64,000 bases of DNA. Source: Aselliscus stoliczkanus. Its lineage: Eukaryota > Chordata > Mammalia > Chiroptera > Hipposideridae. The stretch covers positions 52,056,771 through 52,120,770 of the forward strand of contig CM066737.1 of NCBI GenBank assembly GCA_033961575.1, given 5' to 3'. The translations under genes were made by a program, and so were the position numbers. Positions 11,961-23,260 of the stretch are shown one piece after another. The notes under the pieces are model-generated. The model made no database searches and had not been told where the DNA came from. It worked only from the letters and a program-made list of their open reading frames with translations. Numbering within the stretch: the stretch's first letter is position 1; each line of letters opens with the position of its first letter.

Positions 11961-12250
11961 ACCTTGTACTGGAGGCACTCGCCAGTGCAATAAGGCATAC
12001 AGATTGGGAAGTAAGAAGTATAGGAAGTATGACTCTCTTTATTTACAGATGATATGATTATGTACATGGAAAATACAAAGTAACAGCTAAAACTAATGAA
12101 TAAATTCAGCAATACTATTCTGTATCTTGATTATAAGACTACACTATTGTACGCATCTCTAAAACTCACAGAACCATGTGTAAAATGGGTGATTTTTACA
12201 TTATATACGTCATATTTTAAATAAAAAATTATTAATATCTTAGGATAAAA
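11745..12250 (+). mobile_element. Old L1 pieces
   Basis: Around 12035-12090 the sequence reads SLFTDDMIMYMENTK, the L1 reverse transcriptase box. 12120-12240 resembles an L1M 3' UTR (AAAACTCACAGAACCATGTG). A SINE (11811-11963) splits the region. Confidence 0.5.
11811..11963 (+). mobile_element. Short SINE (type A) with a long AAAT tail
   Basis: The head hairpin has a 5-nt insertion (GGCATGGGAATGGAAGCC). The tail has expanded into about 12 AAAT units (11911-11960). Duplication TTGTACTGGAGG (11799-11810, 11964-11975). Confidence 0.9.
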
Positions 12251-12272
12251 ATGTCAATATAAAAATGAATTT

Positions 12273-12642
12273 CAGGGCCAGCCAAGCGGCGTGTTGGTTA
12301 ACAGTTGGTTTGGGATGCCAGCTCTAAGCAGCAGGGCCCTGGTTCAAATCTCATGTGAGGGCCAGTGACGCTGCACCCTCTACAGCTAAGATGCTGAAAA
12401 CTGCTCAACCTGGAGCTGGGCTGCTGTGAGTCCCAGCGACGGTGTAGGCTGCAGCCCCTGCTGCAGTGGGCTGCCACGAGCGGCTGTTCAATGACCGGCG
12501 AATGACTGCCTCACCAGGGAAGAGTGCAATGATGATACCAACATGGGCCAATGAAGCAACGTCCTCCACAACTAGACTGAAGAACAAAAGGACAGCAACT
12601 TGTCTGTTCCCCTCCCCCAATTCCCCAATAAAATCTTCCAAG
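12273..12642 (+). mobile_element. Long tRNA-derived SINE (type B), complete
   Basis: It begins with the tRNA-like head GGGCCAGCCAAGCGGCG, has a degraded B box (GGTTCAAATCT), passes through GAGGGCCAGTGACGCTGC, which ends the short SINE family, and continues for about 270 more bp to AATAAAATC. Flanking duplication AAAATGAATT (about 12263 and 12643). Confidence 0.85.
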
Positions 12643-12652
12643 AAAATGAATT

Positions 12653-14090
12653 ATATGTCCATATCTTAGCAACAAGCAACTGAAAATAAAAATTTAAAAA
12701 TGATACTATTTACTGCAGAAATAAGCATCTGCATAAAAAGAAACTGAACAAATGTTATGCATTACTCCTATGATGAAGGTAGTTTAAAAATATCCAAATT
12801 AATGGAGAGATGTCCTGTGTTCATGTATTGGAAAAATCAATAATTTTAAGATTTCAATTGCACCTATTTTTTCCTTACAATTGTTGCTGTTCCTATCAAA
12901 CTCTCAAAAGTTTTTGGTAGAAATTGACAAAATGTGGGCCGGCTGAGTGGTGTAGTGCTTAATTGCTGGCTTGGGAACCCAGCGGCCCCGGTTCGGATCC
13001 CACATATGAGAGCCAGTGACACTGCCCTCAAAAAAAAAGAAATTTACAAAATGTATCTAAAATTTATATGGAATAAAAAGACAGGACAATCTGGAAGAAG
13101 AACAAATGTAAAAGACTTACCCTACAAGAATTAAAGTGTCATTATAATGCCAAAAATAATTTAGAGAGTGACAGTGTGATACGGCAGACAAACAAGTCAA
13201 GAGAATAGACTGGTGAGTTCTGACCAAGACTTATACATATACATTCAATTGATTTTCAATAAAGTCATCAAAGGAAATCAATGAAAAAGGGGACTTTTTT
13301 CCCATTTAGGGGAACAACTGATTATCTATAAAGAAAAGCAAATGGGCCTAAAGATAAAATCTGAAACTATAGGGATTCTAGAAGAAAACACATGACAATA
13401 TCTTTGCAACCTTAGGAGTGTTAAGATTTCTTAGAGAAGACACGAACTACACTGAAAGGGAAGGGCCATGGCGGAGCTTGGGATAATGGAAATGTTCTAT
13501 ATCTTGACCTGGTATAAAACTGTACAAAAATGTTCAAAAATAATTCAGCTGTTCACCTAAGATTAGTGCATATCACTTTATGTAAATCACACTTCATTAA
13601 AATAATTGTTCAAATGCAAAAATAAAAGTTCATAGCGGATTTACCTGTACTGGCCACAAACTGCCAACAACCCCAATATCTATCAACAGGTGAACAAAAT
13701 CCAAAGTGTGCTATACCTTTACAATGGGATGCTACTCAGCAAGAAGATAATGAACTCTGATTACACACCACAATGTGGATGAATCCCAAATGCTGAGAGA
13801 AAGATGCCAGAGCAAAGGAAGTGTACATACCATATGTCTCCACTTAAAACTCTAGAAATAAAACTAATGTACAAAAAGCAGATGGGTGGCTACTTGGGGA
13901 TGGAAGATGGCAGTAGGAAGGGTGATAGGTAATACCAAGAGGCATGAAAATCTTTTGGGATGATTTATATGTTCATTATTTTTAATGTGCTGATGGTTTC
14001 ACTGGTACATAGCTACAACTCCTCAAATTGTACACTTAAATATGTGCATTTTATTTTATGTCAAGTATAATTCAAAGTATAGAGAGGCAG
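12653..14090 (+). mobile_element. Old L1, ORF2 3' part and 3' UTR
   Basis: Diverged but collinear L1M sequence: strand-transfer and K-F-I-W-N tract near 13060, the D-Q-D...F-N-K-V-I-K tract near 13220, then CAACAGGTGAACAAA...TGGATGAATCCCAAA (13685-13800) and a 3' UTR with TCAAATTGTACACTTAAATATG. A short SINE is nested at 12936-13038. Confidence 0.65.
12936..13038 (+). mobile_element. Short SINE (type A)
   Basis: Inserted in an old L1. Duplication GAAATTGACAAAATGT / GAAATTTACAAAATGT. Confidence 0.9.
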
Positions 14091-14381
14091 ATTTGAGCTC
14101 AATGAGAAAAAAAATTTCCTTCTAACAACCAAAACAATAGAATTTTACCAGTTGAAAGGGATGTCATTGGTATTGTTGCCAAAGTGGCATCCACCCTCTA
14201 TTTGAGCGCATTTAGTAATGGGGAATTCCCATTCCTAAATTACTTAATAGAAAATTATTGATATCAAGAGTTCCTGTAAATTACTGATTTGAGGTCTTGC
14301 CTTTTTGTGCTATTCAAATATATCTACCCTTCCCCTAAATTCAAAATGTATTCAACACCCAACTACTGAGAATCAACCATA

Positions 14382-14953
14382 TGAGTTCTGACAATTAAGT
14401 TCACGAACTCATCCTAGAAAAAGTTCTACATACCCCATTGGTGAATATCACTATAGTCATCTTCAAAGTACTACCCTTAAGCTATGCACCAATGCGAGCA
14501 CCTAGTCCACCCTTCAAAGCAATTTTGGAACTCTTTTCCTGGAATGGCCATCAGAGCTGTCATTGTATTACCCTTGATGTCCTGAATGTCATCAAAATGT
14601 CTTCCTTTCAATATTTCCTTTATCTTGGGTTACAGAAAAAAGTCACTGGGGCCAGATCAGGTGAGTAGGGAGGGTGTTCCAATACAGTTATTTGTTTACT
14701 GGCTAAAAACTCCCTCACAGACAGTGCCATGTGAGCTGGTGAATTGTTGTGATGCAAGAGCCATGGATTGTTGGCGAAAAGTTCAGGTCGTCTAACTCTT
14801 TCATGCAGCCTTTTCAGCACCTCCAAATAATAAACCTGGTTTAATATTTGTCCAGTTGGTACAAATTCATAATGAATAATCCCTCTGATATAAAAAACAG
14901 TTAGCAATATCGGTGCAACAAGTTAAGTTCGTGAACTTAATTGTCTGGCCTCG
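14382..14953 (-). mobile_element. Internally deleted mariner transposon
   Basis: 572 bp between TA dinucleotides (14380-14381, 14954-14955). The terminal repeats share GACAATTAAGTTCACGAACT. On the minus strand, 14907-14620 encodes the C-terminal half of a mariner transposase: GIIHYEFVPTGQILNQVYYL, WLLHHNNSPAHMALSVREFL, and TVLEHPPYSPDLAPVTF. The catalytic Asp of the usual HHDN reads HHNN here, and the final catalytic Asp in LAPCDF is also lost (LAPVTF), so the protein is dead as well as truncated. Confidence 0.85.
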
Positions 14954-15289
14954 TATATATGGAACCATTCTATACACTGTGGTAAAAAGATATGTGGGAC
15001 AAGAACTGTGGTTTCATGGATTTTCCAATTTACTATCTAAAAATAACTATAATTTTAGCTCATTGTCTTTTTCTTCATCAGTGTCTCCTCTGCTGTGGTT
15101 TGTATAGCGAGAATTTTTCTGACTTGGCAATTGGACTAAAGATGGTAGGAAAGACATGAGTATAACCTACTATCTACATTTTCTATTGGGTATTTTCATA
15201 ACTTCATAGCATCTACCCAGTTGAATAAAATTACAAAATCATATTATCAGCTCAACAATACCTAACCTCATGTAGTACACTGGTGAGAG

Positions 15290-15385
15290 GACTGGAATAA
15301 GATCCCATCTCTGCCTCTGCAACTAAATAACTGCATCTTTCACCAATCATGTAATTGTCCTGTAAAATGATGGAATTGGTCTCTG
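15290..15385 (+). repeat. MIR fragment
   Basis: GATCCCATCTCTGCCTCTGC with TGTAAAATGATGGAATTGGT; ends at the Charlie element. Confidence 0.5.
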
Positions 15386-15386
15386 T

Positions 15387-16902
15387 AGTGTTTTTCAAAC
15401 TTTTTGGCCTCAAGACGTTTTCACTCCCTTAAAAGTCATTGAGGTTGCCAGGAACTTTGGTTTATGTGGGTTATATCTATCAATATGTACCATCTAAAAT
15501 AAAACTGAGCAATATTTAAAATATTTATTCATTTAAAAGTCACAATAATGAACTCATTACATGTTAACATATATCATATGTTCTCATGAAAACTAATTAT
15601 ATTTTCTAAAACAAACAAAAACAGTGAGAAGACGGATTGTTTTACATTTTTTGCTAAATTTCTTTAATGTCTGTCCGTCTTGATAGAACACAGCTAGCTA
15701 GATCTTCATATCCCCTTCTGTATTCAGTCTGTTACAGTATATTCTTTTGGTTGAAATACAGGAAGAAGATCCAGCTTCATGCAATTATGTATCTGGAAAA
15801 CTGAGTACGTTAATAGCCTTTCAAGATAATCTTTGATATCATACCGAAGTTCTACAAGTGGTAGACTCTTTAAATTTAGTTGCAACAGAGAACTGAAACC
15901 TTATCTATCAATTAACTTTTTGAACCTGATTACATTAAAACTCACTGATCTATCTTGCCTTTGAATTTATCTTTTACCCATGCATGATTTCATAATGTCA
16001 TGCATTAGTCATTTGGAAAATCCTAGTTCACTGAGATTTGCAGAACTTCCAAATGTTAACACATTTTATTATACAATACCAAAAATCATACACATTAATA
16101 TAACTACCAATCTCATTAGAAAAGGCTAATATTTGGGAAGCTATCAAGCTCACAGTGGCAGATTCAAGTTTTTTAAACGTCTCATTCTTACTTGAAAAGC
16201 CCAAATGTTTGCACTGGCAAATTTTTTCAATGCCAGTATTTTTCCTTTAAGTGACAGACTCACTTTGTTCTTTCTCAAAAGAATGCCTGCTACATACTCA
16301 AGTTTGAATAACCATAGTTCATCTCAATTGTTCTTTAAAGTAAGAATGTGTTCCATGTAAAAATCAACTAGTTCAGCCCACAACTCAAACAATTGCACAA
16401 GTGCTTTTCCTGGAAACAACAATATTACTTTGGCATACAGAAATGTTTTGTGTATACTTTCCATTTTGTCATTTAGAATGTTAAAAAGATGTGCACACAA
16501 GGGTCAAAATTTAATAAAATTAATGCTACTTTGAGAACATTCTTAAGTAAAAATGGCTCTTTATCCCCGGAAAGTACAACCACAGGCATACCTCAGAGAT
16601 ATTGCGGGTTTGGTTCCAGACCACTGCAATAGAGCAAGTCGTAATCTTTTTCTGGTGAAAGGTCTTGCTTTTCGTTTGTTAAAAATGCAACATCTGTGAA
16701 GCGTGATAAAAACAAAGTGCAATAAAACGAGGTACGCCTTCCTAGGACAATTGGGTAGACTGCACTAGCAGGTTTACCCACCACCACAGTGGAAAGGGCA
16801 AAACAGTTTTCATATTTTCGTTAAAACAGTCCTCATGTTCCTCCTGACAGAACCTCAGGAATCCTAGGGGTCCACACACTAAACTACACTTGGAGAACCG
16901 CT
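15387..16902 (-). mobile_element. hAT-Charlie DNA transposon with transposase remnant
   Basis: The ends match hAT-Charlie termini: AGTGTTTTTCAAACTTTTTG at the left and TTGGAGAACCGCTG at the right. The minus strand (16480-16170) carries a decayed transposase: PGKALVQLFELWAELVDFYM, then DELWLFKLEYVAGILLRKN and VSLSLKGKILALKKFASANI, the pattern seen in Charlie-derived host proteins such as SCAND3. Stops and frameshifts throughout. A Tigger1-type MITE is nested at 16583-16740. Confidence 0.75.
16583..16740. mobile_element. Tigger1-derived MITE
   Basis: The ends read CAGGCATACCTCAGAGATAT at the left and GCAATAAAACGAGGTACGCC at the right, the terminal inverted repeats of Tigger1. Only 158 bp remain, with an internal TCGTAATCTTTTTCTGGTG segment from inside Tigger1. 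Confidence 0.8.
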
Positions 16903-17089
16903 GACCTAAAGGACCACTAATGTCCCCCCAGCTCCAAAAGGTCTATAATTATGTAAATTGTCAACATCTTTCATTTGTACAACTCTATAAAACATCCCTC
17001 TTCCTATTAAGTAATACAGTTTACATTTAACAAATATATTAACATCTTACACTGAGCATGATGTCATGAAGCAAGAACTATTTCTTCCT

Positions 17090-17640
17090 TCTTAAAAGAA
17101 TCTTGATTTTATTCAGATTTCCCCTCCCTCCAACTTTTCCAAGCAGCAATGTGCTTTGTTGGAGGGGAGGGAGGTACTTTGGTTAAGTCACTGGTCTATC
17201 TCTACCTTTGTGGTCCAATTCCACTTGCCAATGTACTGCCGTCAGCACATACATATAACACAATTCTAACCAATGAGATATAAGGGGTGTTTTCAGGTGG
17301 AGGTGTGGGTCTTCTGAGAAAGTTTTCATTGCTGATAAAAAAAGACACACATAAATAGTTCATACTAGTATTCTACTGGACATTATGGTGTCTGTATGTG
17401 ATCTCTGGAACTGCAGCAAGTATGAGGGGCACAAATCTGAGAGTAAGGTAACAGGCAGAGTACAATAGAGCAGAGAGTGAAAAGAACCTGCTGTGGCTGA
17501 ATCTGGCTGAATTAATCGGCCTCCAAGATACTACTCTACCTCCAAACTTCTTGGTATGTGAGCTAAAATTTTTCTTTATTGTTAAGATAGTTGAATTCGT
17601 TTTTTTATAGTGCTTGCAACAGAAAACAACTTATCCGATA
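17090..17640 (+). mobile_element. Possible old LTR (MaLR-like)
   Basis: The segment with GCCAATGAGATATAAGGGG-like tract (17265-17290), a CTTCTGAGAAAG run and a CTTTATTGTTAAGATAGTTG end resembles diverged mammalian LTRs. Family and limits are uncertain. Confidence 0.35.
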
Positions 17641-18639
17641 TAAGCATGCACTATTATGCCTATCTTCCACATACAGAAATGTTTTGCTACATCAGTTACA
17701 TTATGAGATTATGGAAAGAGAAAGACCTCTCTCCTCCTTGAGCTCAAAATACAGAATCAATTAAAGAATTTTTCACTAGTGTCCCACTCTTAACGCAATT
17801 CCTCCCTCCCAAACTTCCATCTCTTTCAGTATTCCATTAATACTATAGAAATTTTGGAAGCAAATCATCCAGTTCTTGTATCATATAGTGTTATTTGACT
17901 GAATTATAAGATGAAACAAATACCAACAAAATTTCTTACAGTCCTATTTTACTACTCACTGTCATAAAAACAATTCCATTAACCTGACTCGCACTTGCTC
18001 TTAAGTGTTGCTTAAGTCTCTCTACAAGTTAATAAGTAAATCTCATGTTTCTATCAGACTTATAAAATAAAAATAAGTTAAAAATTGAATTTAGCAAAAG
18101 CCTGTTTCTTTTATAACGTGTCCCTTGGGTTGTCTTTGGTTAGCAAAAAGCAATGGGTTTGAGGTTCCCATTTCAATAGGGAAGCAGGTACCATCACAGA
18201 TTATACTTTTGGTTAAAGGCCAGCAGAAGCTGCTAAATGAACAAAGGGCAATTGGACCTGCACAGATTATGAAGGTAAATAAACTGAAGCACTGATGCAT
18301 AAAATGAGAGTCTGGTTTCTTAAAATGAAAAGAGCCTATGTATCAGAGATCGCACGAAAGATGCCTCTCCAAAAAACCCCAAGAATTACTGCTATTAAAA
18401 ACAAATCTTTGTAATGAAGATTTAGTAAAAAGGCTGGGCGGTTCACTTATAATGTTAATTATAGAGAGTATATTTTCAAAAATTACTTCTGTCCCATGGT
18501 TGCTATTGTCAGAAGGGAATGAGATGATGGAATGATTACATTTTTAAAAAGAAAATCATTAGTGGATAGGACCAAATCAGCCAACCAACTGGCAATCAAT
18601 TGAGTATCAATTCCATATTCACTGCACTAAATAGAAAAA

Positions 18640-18790
18640 ATTATTAAGACTGTCTCATAGGTACTCTTACACACTACTGATGGGAGAATAATTGGTAAGC
18701 CCATTCTGGAAAGTAATTTGGCAAGAACAGATCATTCAGAAGCTTAAAGCTCAGCTATTCAAATGCCACTTGGAAGAGCTATAATGCATA
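18640..18790 (+). mobile_element. Old L1 ORF2 fragment
   Basis: The stretch TCTTACACACTACTGATGGG followed by a TTCTGGAAAGTAATTTGGCA tract is typical of diverged L1M ORF2. Confidence 0.55.
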
Positions 18791-19499
18791 AGTTTGTGAT
18801 TTTGCAGAGGAATACATTTGAATTGCACAAGTTCCAAGGCTGGCATAAAGATAATAATGTCACTTAGCTAGAGAGGAAACTAGAGGAGAAGGTAAAGTGG
18901 GATTGGCACACAATGGATGGAAACCCCTCATTCCATATGTACTTAAAAGTTTGTTTCTTAACAAAGGAGATGTGAGCTATTCCCCACCCCCCATCCCCAA
19001 AGTAGGGAAAATATATGAGCAACTAATGGGTAGAAAGTTCTGGAGTGTCGCTAAAGGAGAAATAGATGAAAGCAAGGGACAGCACTAGGGAAACACACAT
19101 AGAGATGGGGAAGAGATTGGGGAAGGAGGGCATAAGGGGCTCCCATTTCAGATGCATTATAAAACTCCCCTCAGGGAGGAGGAAGGTTGGTGGGTTTGGA
19201 GTATGTAATACCCTTGCTATAACTAGGAAGAGGCAAGTGGGGGACTTATTAATGGAGGGCAGGCTGCATCTTCTGTCCAGGGGAGAAATGTCGGGGTTCA
19301 CAAAATTAAAATTTAAGCCCTTAAGGATGAATGGCCTGAGCAATTATAGTACAGTATATAAAGGATGGTCTGGTTGTGAGCCTATCTTTAGAAATGATCA
19401 GTCACAGAAAGGGCTAATGGAAAGGGCAGAGGGAATTATTCAACTTTTCAACATGACTTTATTTTTCTGTAGTATCTATCATGTATGAAATGGAGAGTA

Positions 19500-19640
19500 A
19501 AGAAAAGCGCATGAGCAGGTTCCAGATAAATCATTTATTAAACTTGGGCAAGATATTTAACTAACTGCTGGGCCTCAAATTCCTTGTACATAAAAATGGG
19601 AATGGCATTATCTACTTAACAGAATATAACATAGTAACCA
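19500..19640 (+). repeat. MIR fragment
   Basis: CTTGGGCAAGATATTTAACT, then AAAAATGGGAATGGCATTAT. Confidence 0.5.
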
Positions 19641-19779
19641 CTAGAAAAAGTTAGGTATCCTAGTTTATCTGCAGATATATAGCCTTTCTAAATCTTAGGG
19701 TCTACTGCACATAACAAAAATTTGAAAAATACTGATGGCCTAATCAGTAAAAGTACTAATTCCCCATGAAAAAGGCAGT

Positions 19780-20249
19780 ACTGATAAAATAATACAAAAT
19801 ATGGAATAAAAACTGTTCATGGCAATATTTCTTACAATGGCTTAAAAACTTTGAAATTTAAAAATATATTATTCTACAAAACTGAACAGATAAATTAATT
19901 GTGCTGTGTATAAACATAAATTATATGCAGTCATTTAAGAATATTTTAAAACTGATCATTTTAACATGGGAAAAGGATTCATAAGTGAAAAAACATTATG
20001 ATATAAAGCTGAATATAGAATGATCCCAACCTTTTTTTTTTGTGTTAACCTATTTAATTTTTAAAGAAAAGATTAGATACATAAGAAGGAAAATTATCAA
20101 AACAGTAGTAGAAATTATTTTTGTGCTGTTGACAAAATTGTGGACAGATTTTTATTTTCTTCTTTATAATTTTCTATATTTTTCAAGTTTTCAAAACTGA
20201 GCATGTATTATTTTTGTTACCAAAATCAACATGTAAATTGGTTAAATGA
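19780..20249 (+). mobile_element. Old L1 3' end
   Basis: It resembles the L1M 3' end: GTTCATGGCAATATTTCTTACAATGG, a GTGAAAAAA...ATGATCCCA tract, and TTTTTATTTTCTTCTTTATAATTTTC...GAGCATGTATTA at the end. Non-coding. Confidence 0.6.
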
Positions 20250-20264
20250 AAAAACAAATATACA

Positions 20265-20388
20265 GGGCCAGCCGAGTGGCGCGGTGGTTAAGCGCTGGTC
20301 TTGGGAAGCCAGCGGCCCCGGTTCAGGTCCCACATATGAGGGCCAGTGACACTGCCCTCAAAAAAACAAAAAAGCAAAAAACACAAAA
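20265..20388 (+). mobile_element. Short SINE (type A)
   Basis: Inserted at the end of the old L1 at 19.8-20.2 kb. The tail is CAAAAAA-rich. Duplication ACAAATATACAG on both sides. Confidence 0.9.
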
Positions 20389-20545
20389 AAACACAAATAT
20401 ACAGCTCTCATCTTCAAAGAGTCTATAATAAATAGGGAAAACAGATAAAAATCCCATCAAACAAAATGCCTATAAGTCCAAACGAAATTAGATACTAGGC
20501 TAATTGGGAGAGGCTAAATATCACAAATGTTCAAAGATGGGTAAA

Positions 20546-20662
20546 GGGCCGGCCGAGTGGCGCGGTGGTTAACTGCTGGTTTGGGAAGCCAGCGTCCCCA
20601 GTTCGGGTCCCATATATGAGGGCCAGTGACACTGCCCTCAAAAAAAAAAAACAACAAAAAAC
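20546..20662 (+). mobile_element. Short SINE (type A)
   Basis: Duplication CAAAGATGGGTAAA (20532-20545, 20663-20676). The A box region reads TTAACTGCTGG. Confidence 0.92.
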
Positions 20663-20719
20663 CAAAGATGGGTAAAATCAGCAATGATATATAATAGTAA
20701 AAAAACTTTCACAGGACAA

Positions 20720-20910
20720 CTTATCTATTTTCACTAGCATGTAAACTCTATAAAGGCAGGGGCCTTGTCTATTTTTTTTAGTTTTATCCATGGTGTCTAA
20801 TACAGAATGATTTTGTGGACAGCACATATCCATGAAGGTGGAAACATAACAAGATAAATACAATTCTTAAGTACTTATGACTTGTTGAACAAATATCTGC
20901 TTAATGAATG
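20720..20910 (+). mobile_element. L2 3' end
   Basis: AGCATGTAAACTCTATAAAGGCAG-like tract, then CTTGTCTATTTT and AAATATCTGCTTAATGAATG: the usual L2 3' end. Confidence 0.5.
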
Positions 20911-21169
20911 TAAACAATATGCTGAAATTGGGCAAAGATTTTGATCCACAGGATTCTAATCAAGATGAAGAGCCAAGATCTGTACGCAGTGCTCAAGGGA
21001 TTATAGGAAAGCTCACCTAGGGTAGAGTGGAGGGAGTATATTGTAAAATGTAATGAAAAATAAGATTAGATGAGGGAAATATAATGATAGGACTTGAAAA
21101 TCAGGCAAAAAGTGTGAGAGTTGGTGCAATCACAAATGGCGAGTCAGTAAATAGTTTGCAATGGCAATA

Positions 21170-21345
21170 ATGAAATCTAAAACATTTACTTTGTGCCAAG
21201 TACTATTCTAAATGCTTTACATAACTTATCTCATTTCATCCTGAAAACAATCTGTGACATATGAACCACTGGTCCCATTTTGCGAATGAGGAAATTAAGG
21301 CTTAGAGGTGACTACTTGGCTGAAGGTCATACATCCACCCGTCAG
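21170..21345 (-). repeat. MIR SINE
   Basis: Minus-strand MIR core: TTTACATAACTTATCTCATT, CATTTTGCGAATGAGGAAAT, AAGGCTTAGAGGTGACTA. Confidence 0.65.
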
Positions 21346-21499
21346 ACTGCAGGTTCAACTCCGGCGGCCAGATACTTAAAGACTCTGTACGAGACCTCTA
21401 CAAAGCCCACATGTCTGAGGAGAGATACCAGAAAGCAGTGTAATCATACAATGTCAATGATGTGTGTTTATTCTGTTGTCTTGGACTAAAATCAGAGGT

Positions 21500-21690
21500 A
21501 TCAGTACAAGTCCATGTTTAATATATACATATTAATGTTTATATTCATGTTTAAATATATAATATTAAAGATATAACATATAATATTAAATACCTTCATA
21601 TTAATATATATTTTAAAATACTATATATAATATATAAAAATAATATTTTATCTATATCTATATATTATATAAAAAGAGAATGCAGATCTT
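21500..21690. repeat. AT-rich low-complexity tract
   Basis: Irregular ATATTA/TATATA sequence, almost without G or C. Confidence 0.8.
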
Positions 21691-22358
21691 GATCTCGAAA
21701 CACCACTCCCAATCAAAATAATCAGAACTTGAAGAAATGGCTAATACCAGAGCTGGGGTATGGAAAATAGAGAATGAGCCTGGAACTTAAGGGAATAGTC
21801 AAAAAATGATGGAGACACATTGGAAGAACACAGAAACCAGTTGCTAGGGGCACCTACTGGCCAAATCTGGGTTAATTTCAGCAAAAATAAATATAAAATA
21901 GCATAATTCATTATAATTTATAGAATAAAACAAACATCTATAAATCTACACACAACTAAATAAATACTTAAATAAACAGCAGAGAAGGTAAAGTTCTTTG
22001 TTACATTAAAATTCTATTAAAAATGCAGAATATGTTGAAAACTGAAAATCACCATTTGGCAAATGTCACAGTAATAATTTAGATGTTAAAATTAGTGGGT
22101 AAAAGTGTAATCAGACAGGATATTTACATTGTCTTACAATATCACCCCACATAGTCTCACAAGATGTGCTCACTTTGTAATTACAAAGGGAAAAAAATAG
22201 TGACTTGATAGTGTATAAGCCAGGCAGACGCAACCTTTAACCAAATTCTGGTTAACTCAAGGTAAAGAGTCTCATGTGTTCTATACTCATATACAAATAT
22301 CAAAAGCCAAATAAAAACAAGAGAAAAATGTACACACTCTTACACAATCAGAGGACAG

Positions 22359-22403
<45 letters not shown>
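22359..22403. repeat. (GATA)n microsatellite
   Basis: About 11 uninterrupted ATAG/GATA units. Confidence 0.95.
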
Positions 22404-22739
22404 TGCATTTGCACAAAACTGTATACATAGATAACTTGAGTGAATAAATAGAATTGAATATGTTGGGTAGGTAAATCAGCAAAAACAACAAAAATGAATT
22501 GGGCATCTTAAACAAAGTGTGCCACCATATACACATACCCTGTTTTATCACAATAGACAAATGCCTAAAAAGTTCAGTATATTTAAAATAATTATAGAAA
22601 CTGACTAATTAAAAGAATAATAAGGCGAATCTTTCTTCAAAATAATCATCTGCCACAAATTAGTTGTTTTATAAATCTAAATTTTTATATGTGATTGTAT
22701 AGAATCATACAACCTGCAACAAACAACTGCTTCTAGATT

Positions 22740-22860
22740 GCTTTTAAATTATCTCTGTATACATACATGCACTTATAGAGATCAAACTCTGATCTTTTTA
22801 TTCTAAACCCAAAGCTGTTTCCATTATACCATGCTGCTTCTCCTAACATCAGTAGGAAGA
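22740..22860 (-). repeat. MIR fragment
   Basis: AAACCCAAAGCTGTTTCCAT then TATACCATGCTGCTTCTCC matches the 5' end of MIR in reverse. Confidence 0.45.
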
Positions 22861-22999
22861 CATGTAATCCCCATTTTATCATTTCCATTTAACTTCCTGT
22901 GTCTCATCCTCCTCCCACCCAGAAAAGCAGCAGAGATCCAAATACTCTGAACAGCAAATAAATCTCTATAGAGCACATACAAAAGAGGCAATATAGAAC

Positions 23000-23260
23000 A
23001 ACCAATAAGGGTAAAGAAATTGGAGTCACACTGTCTGGATTCAAATTTCTAGCTCCACATAACTACTACTACCTTTGTGATTTTCGGCAAGTTACTTAAC
23101 CTCCATGATCTAGATAGCTTCTTGATCTGTAAAGTGGGGATATGAATGTTATATTCATCATGGGTCCGTTGTGAAAATCAAATATGATCATGTATATCAC
23201 CATATTATCACAGTGCCTGCCACATAGTAAACAATCAACATGTAAGTTATGATAATGTAC
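23000..23260 (+). repeat. MIR SINE
   Basis: Well-preserved MIR: GGCAAGTTACTTAACCTCCA, CTGTAAAGTGGGGATATGAA and CACAGTGCCTGCCACATAGT. Confidence 0.8.

Noticed and set aside
12936..12990. tRNA gene-like head with B box
   Set aside because: All such heads here belong to dispersed SINEs with A-tails and target duplications; none folds as a complete tRNA.
19066..19488. 140-codon plus-strand ORF in COL4A5 intron 1
   Set aside because: No similarity to a known protein and no sign of a retrocopy (no A-tail or duplications); not enough to call a gene.
22359..22403. Regularly repeated short units, as in CRISPR
   Set aside because: A simple 4-bp microsatellite without spacers, in a mammalian genome.
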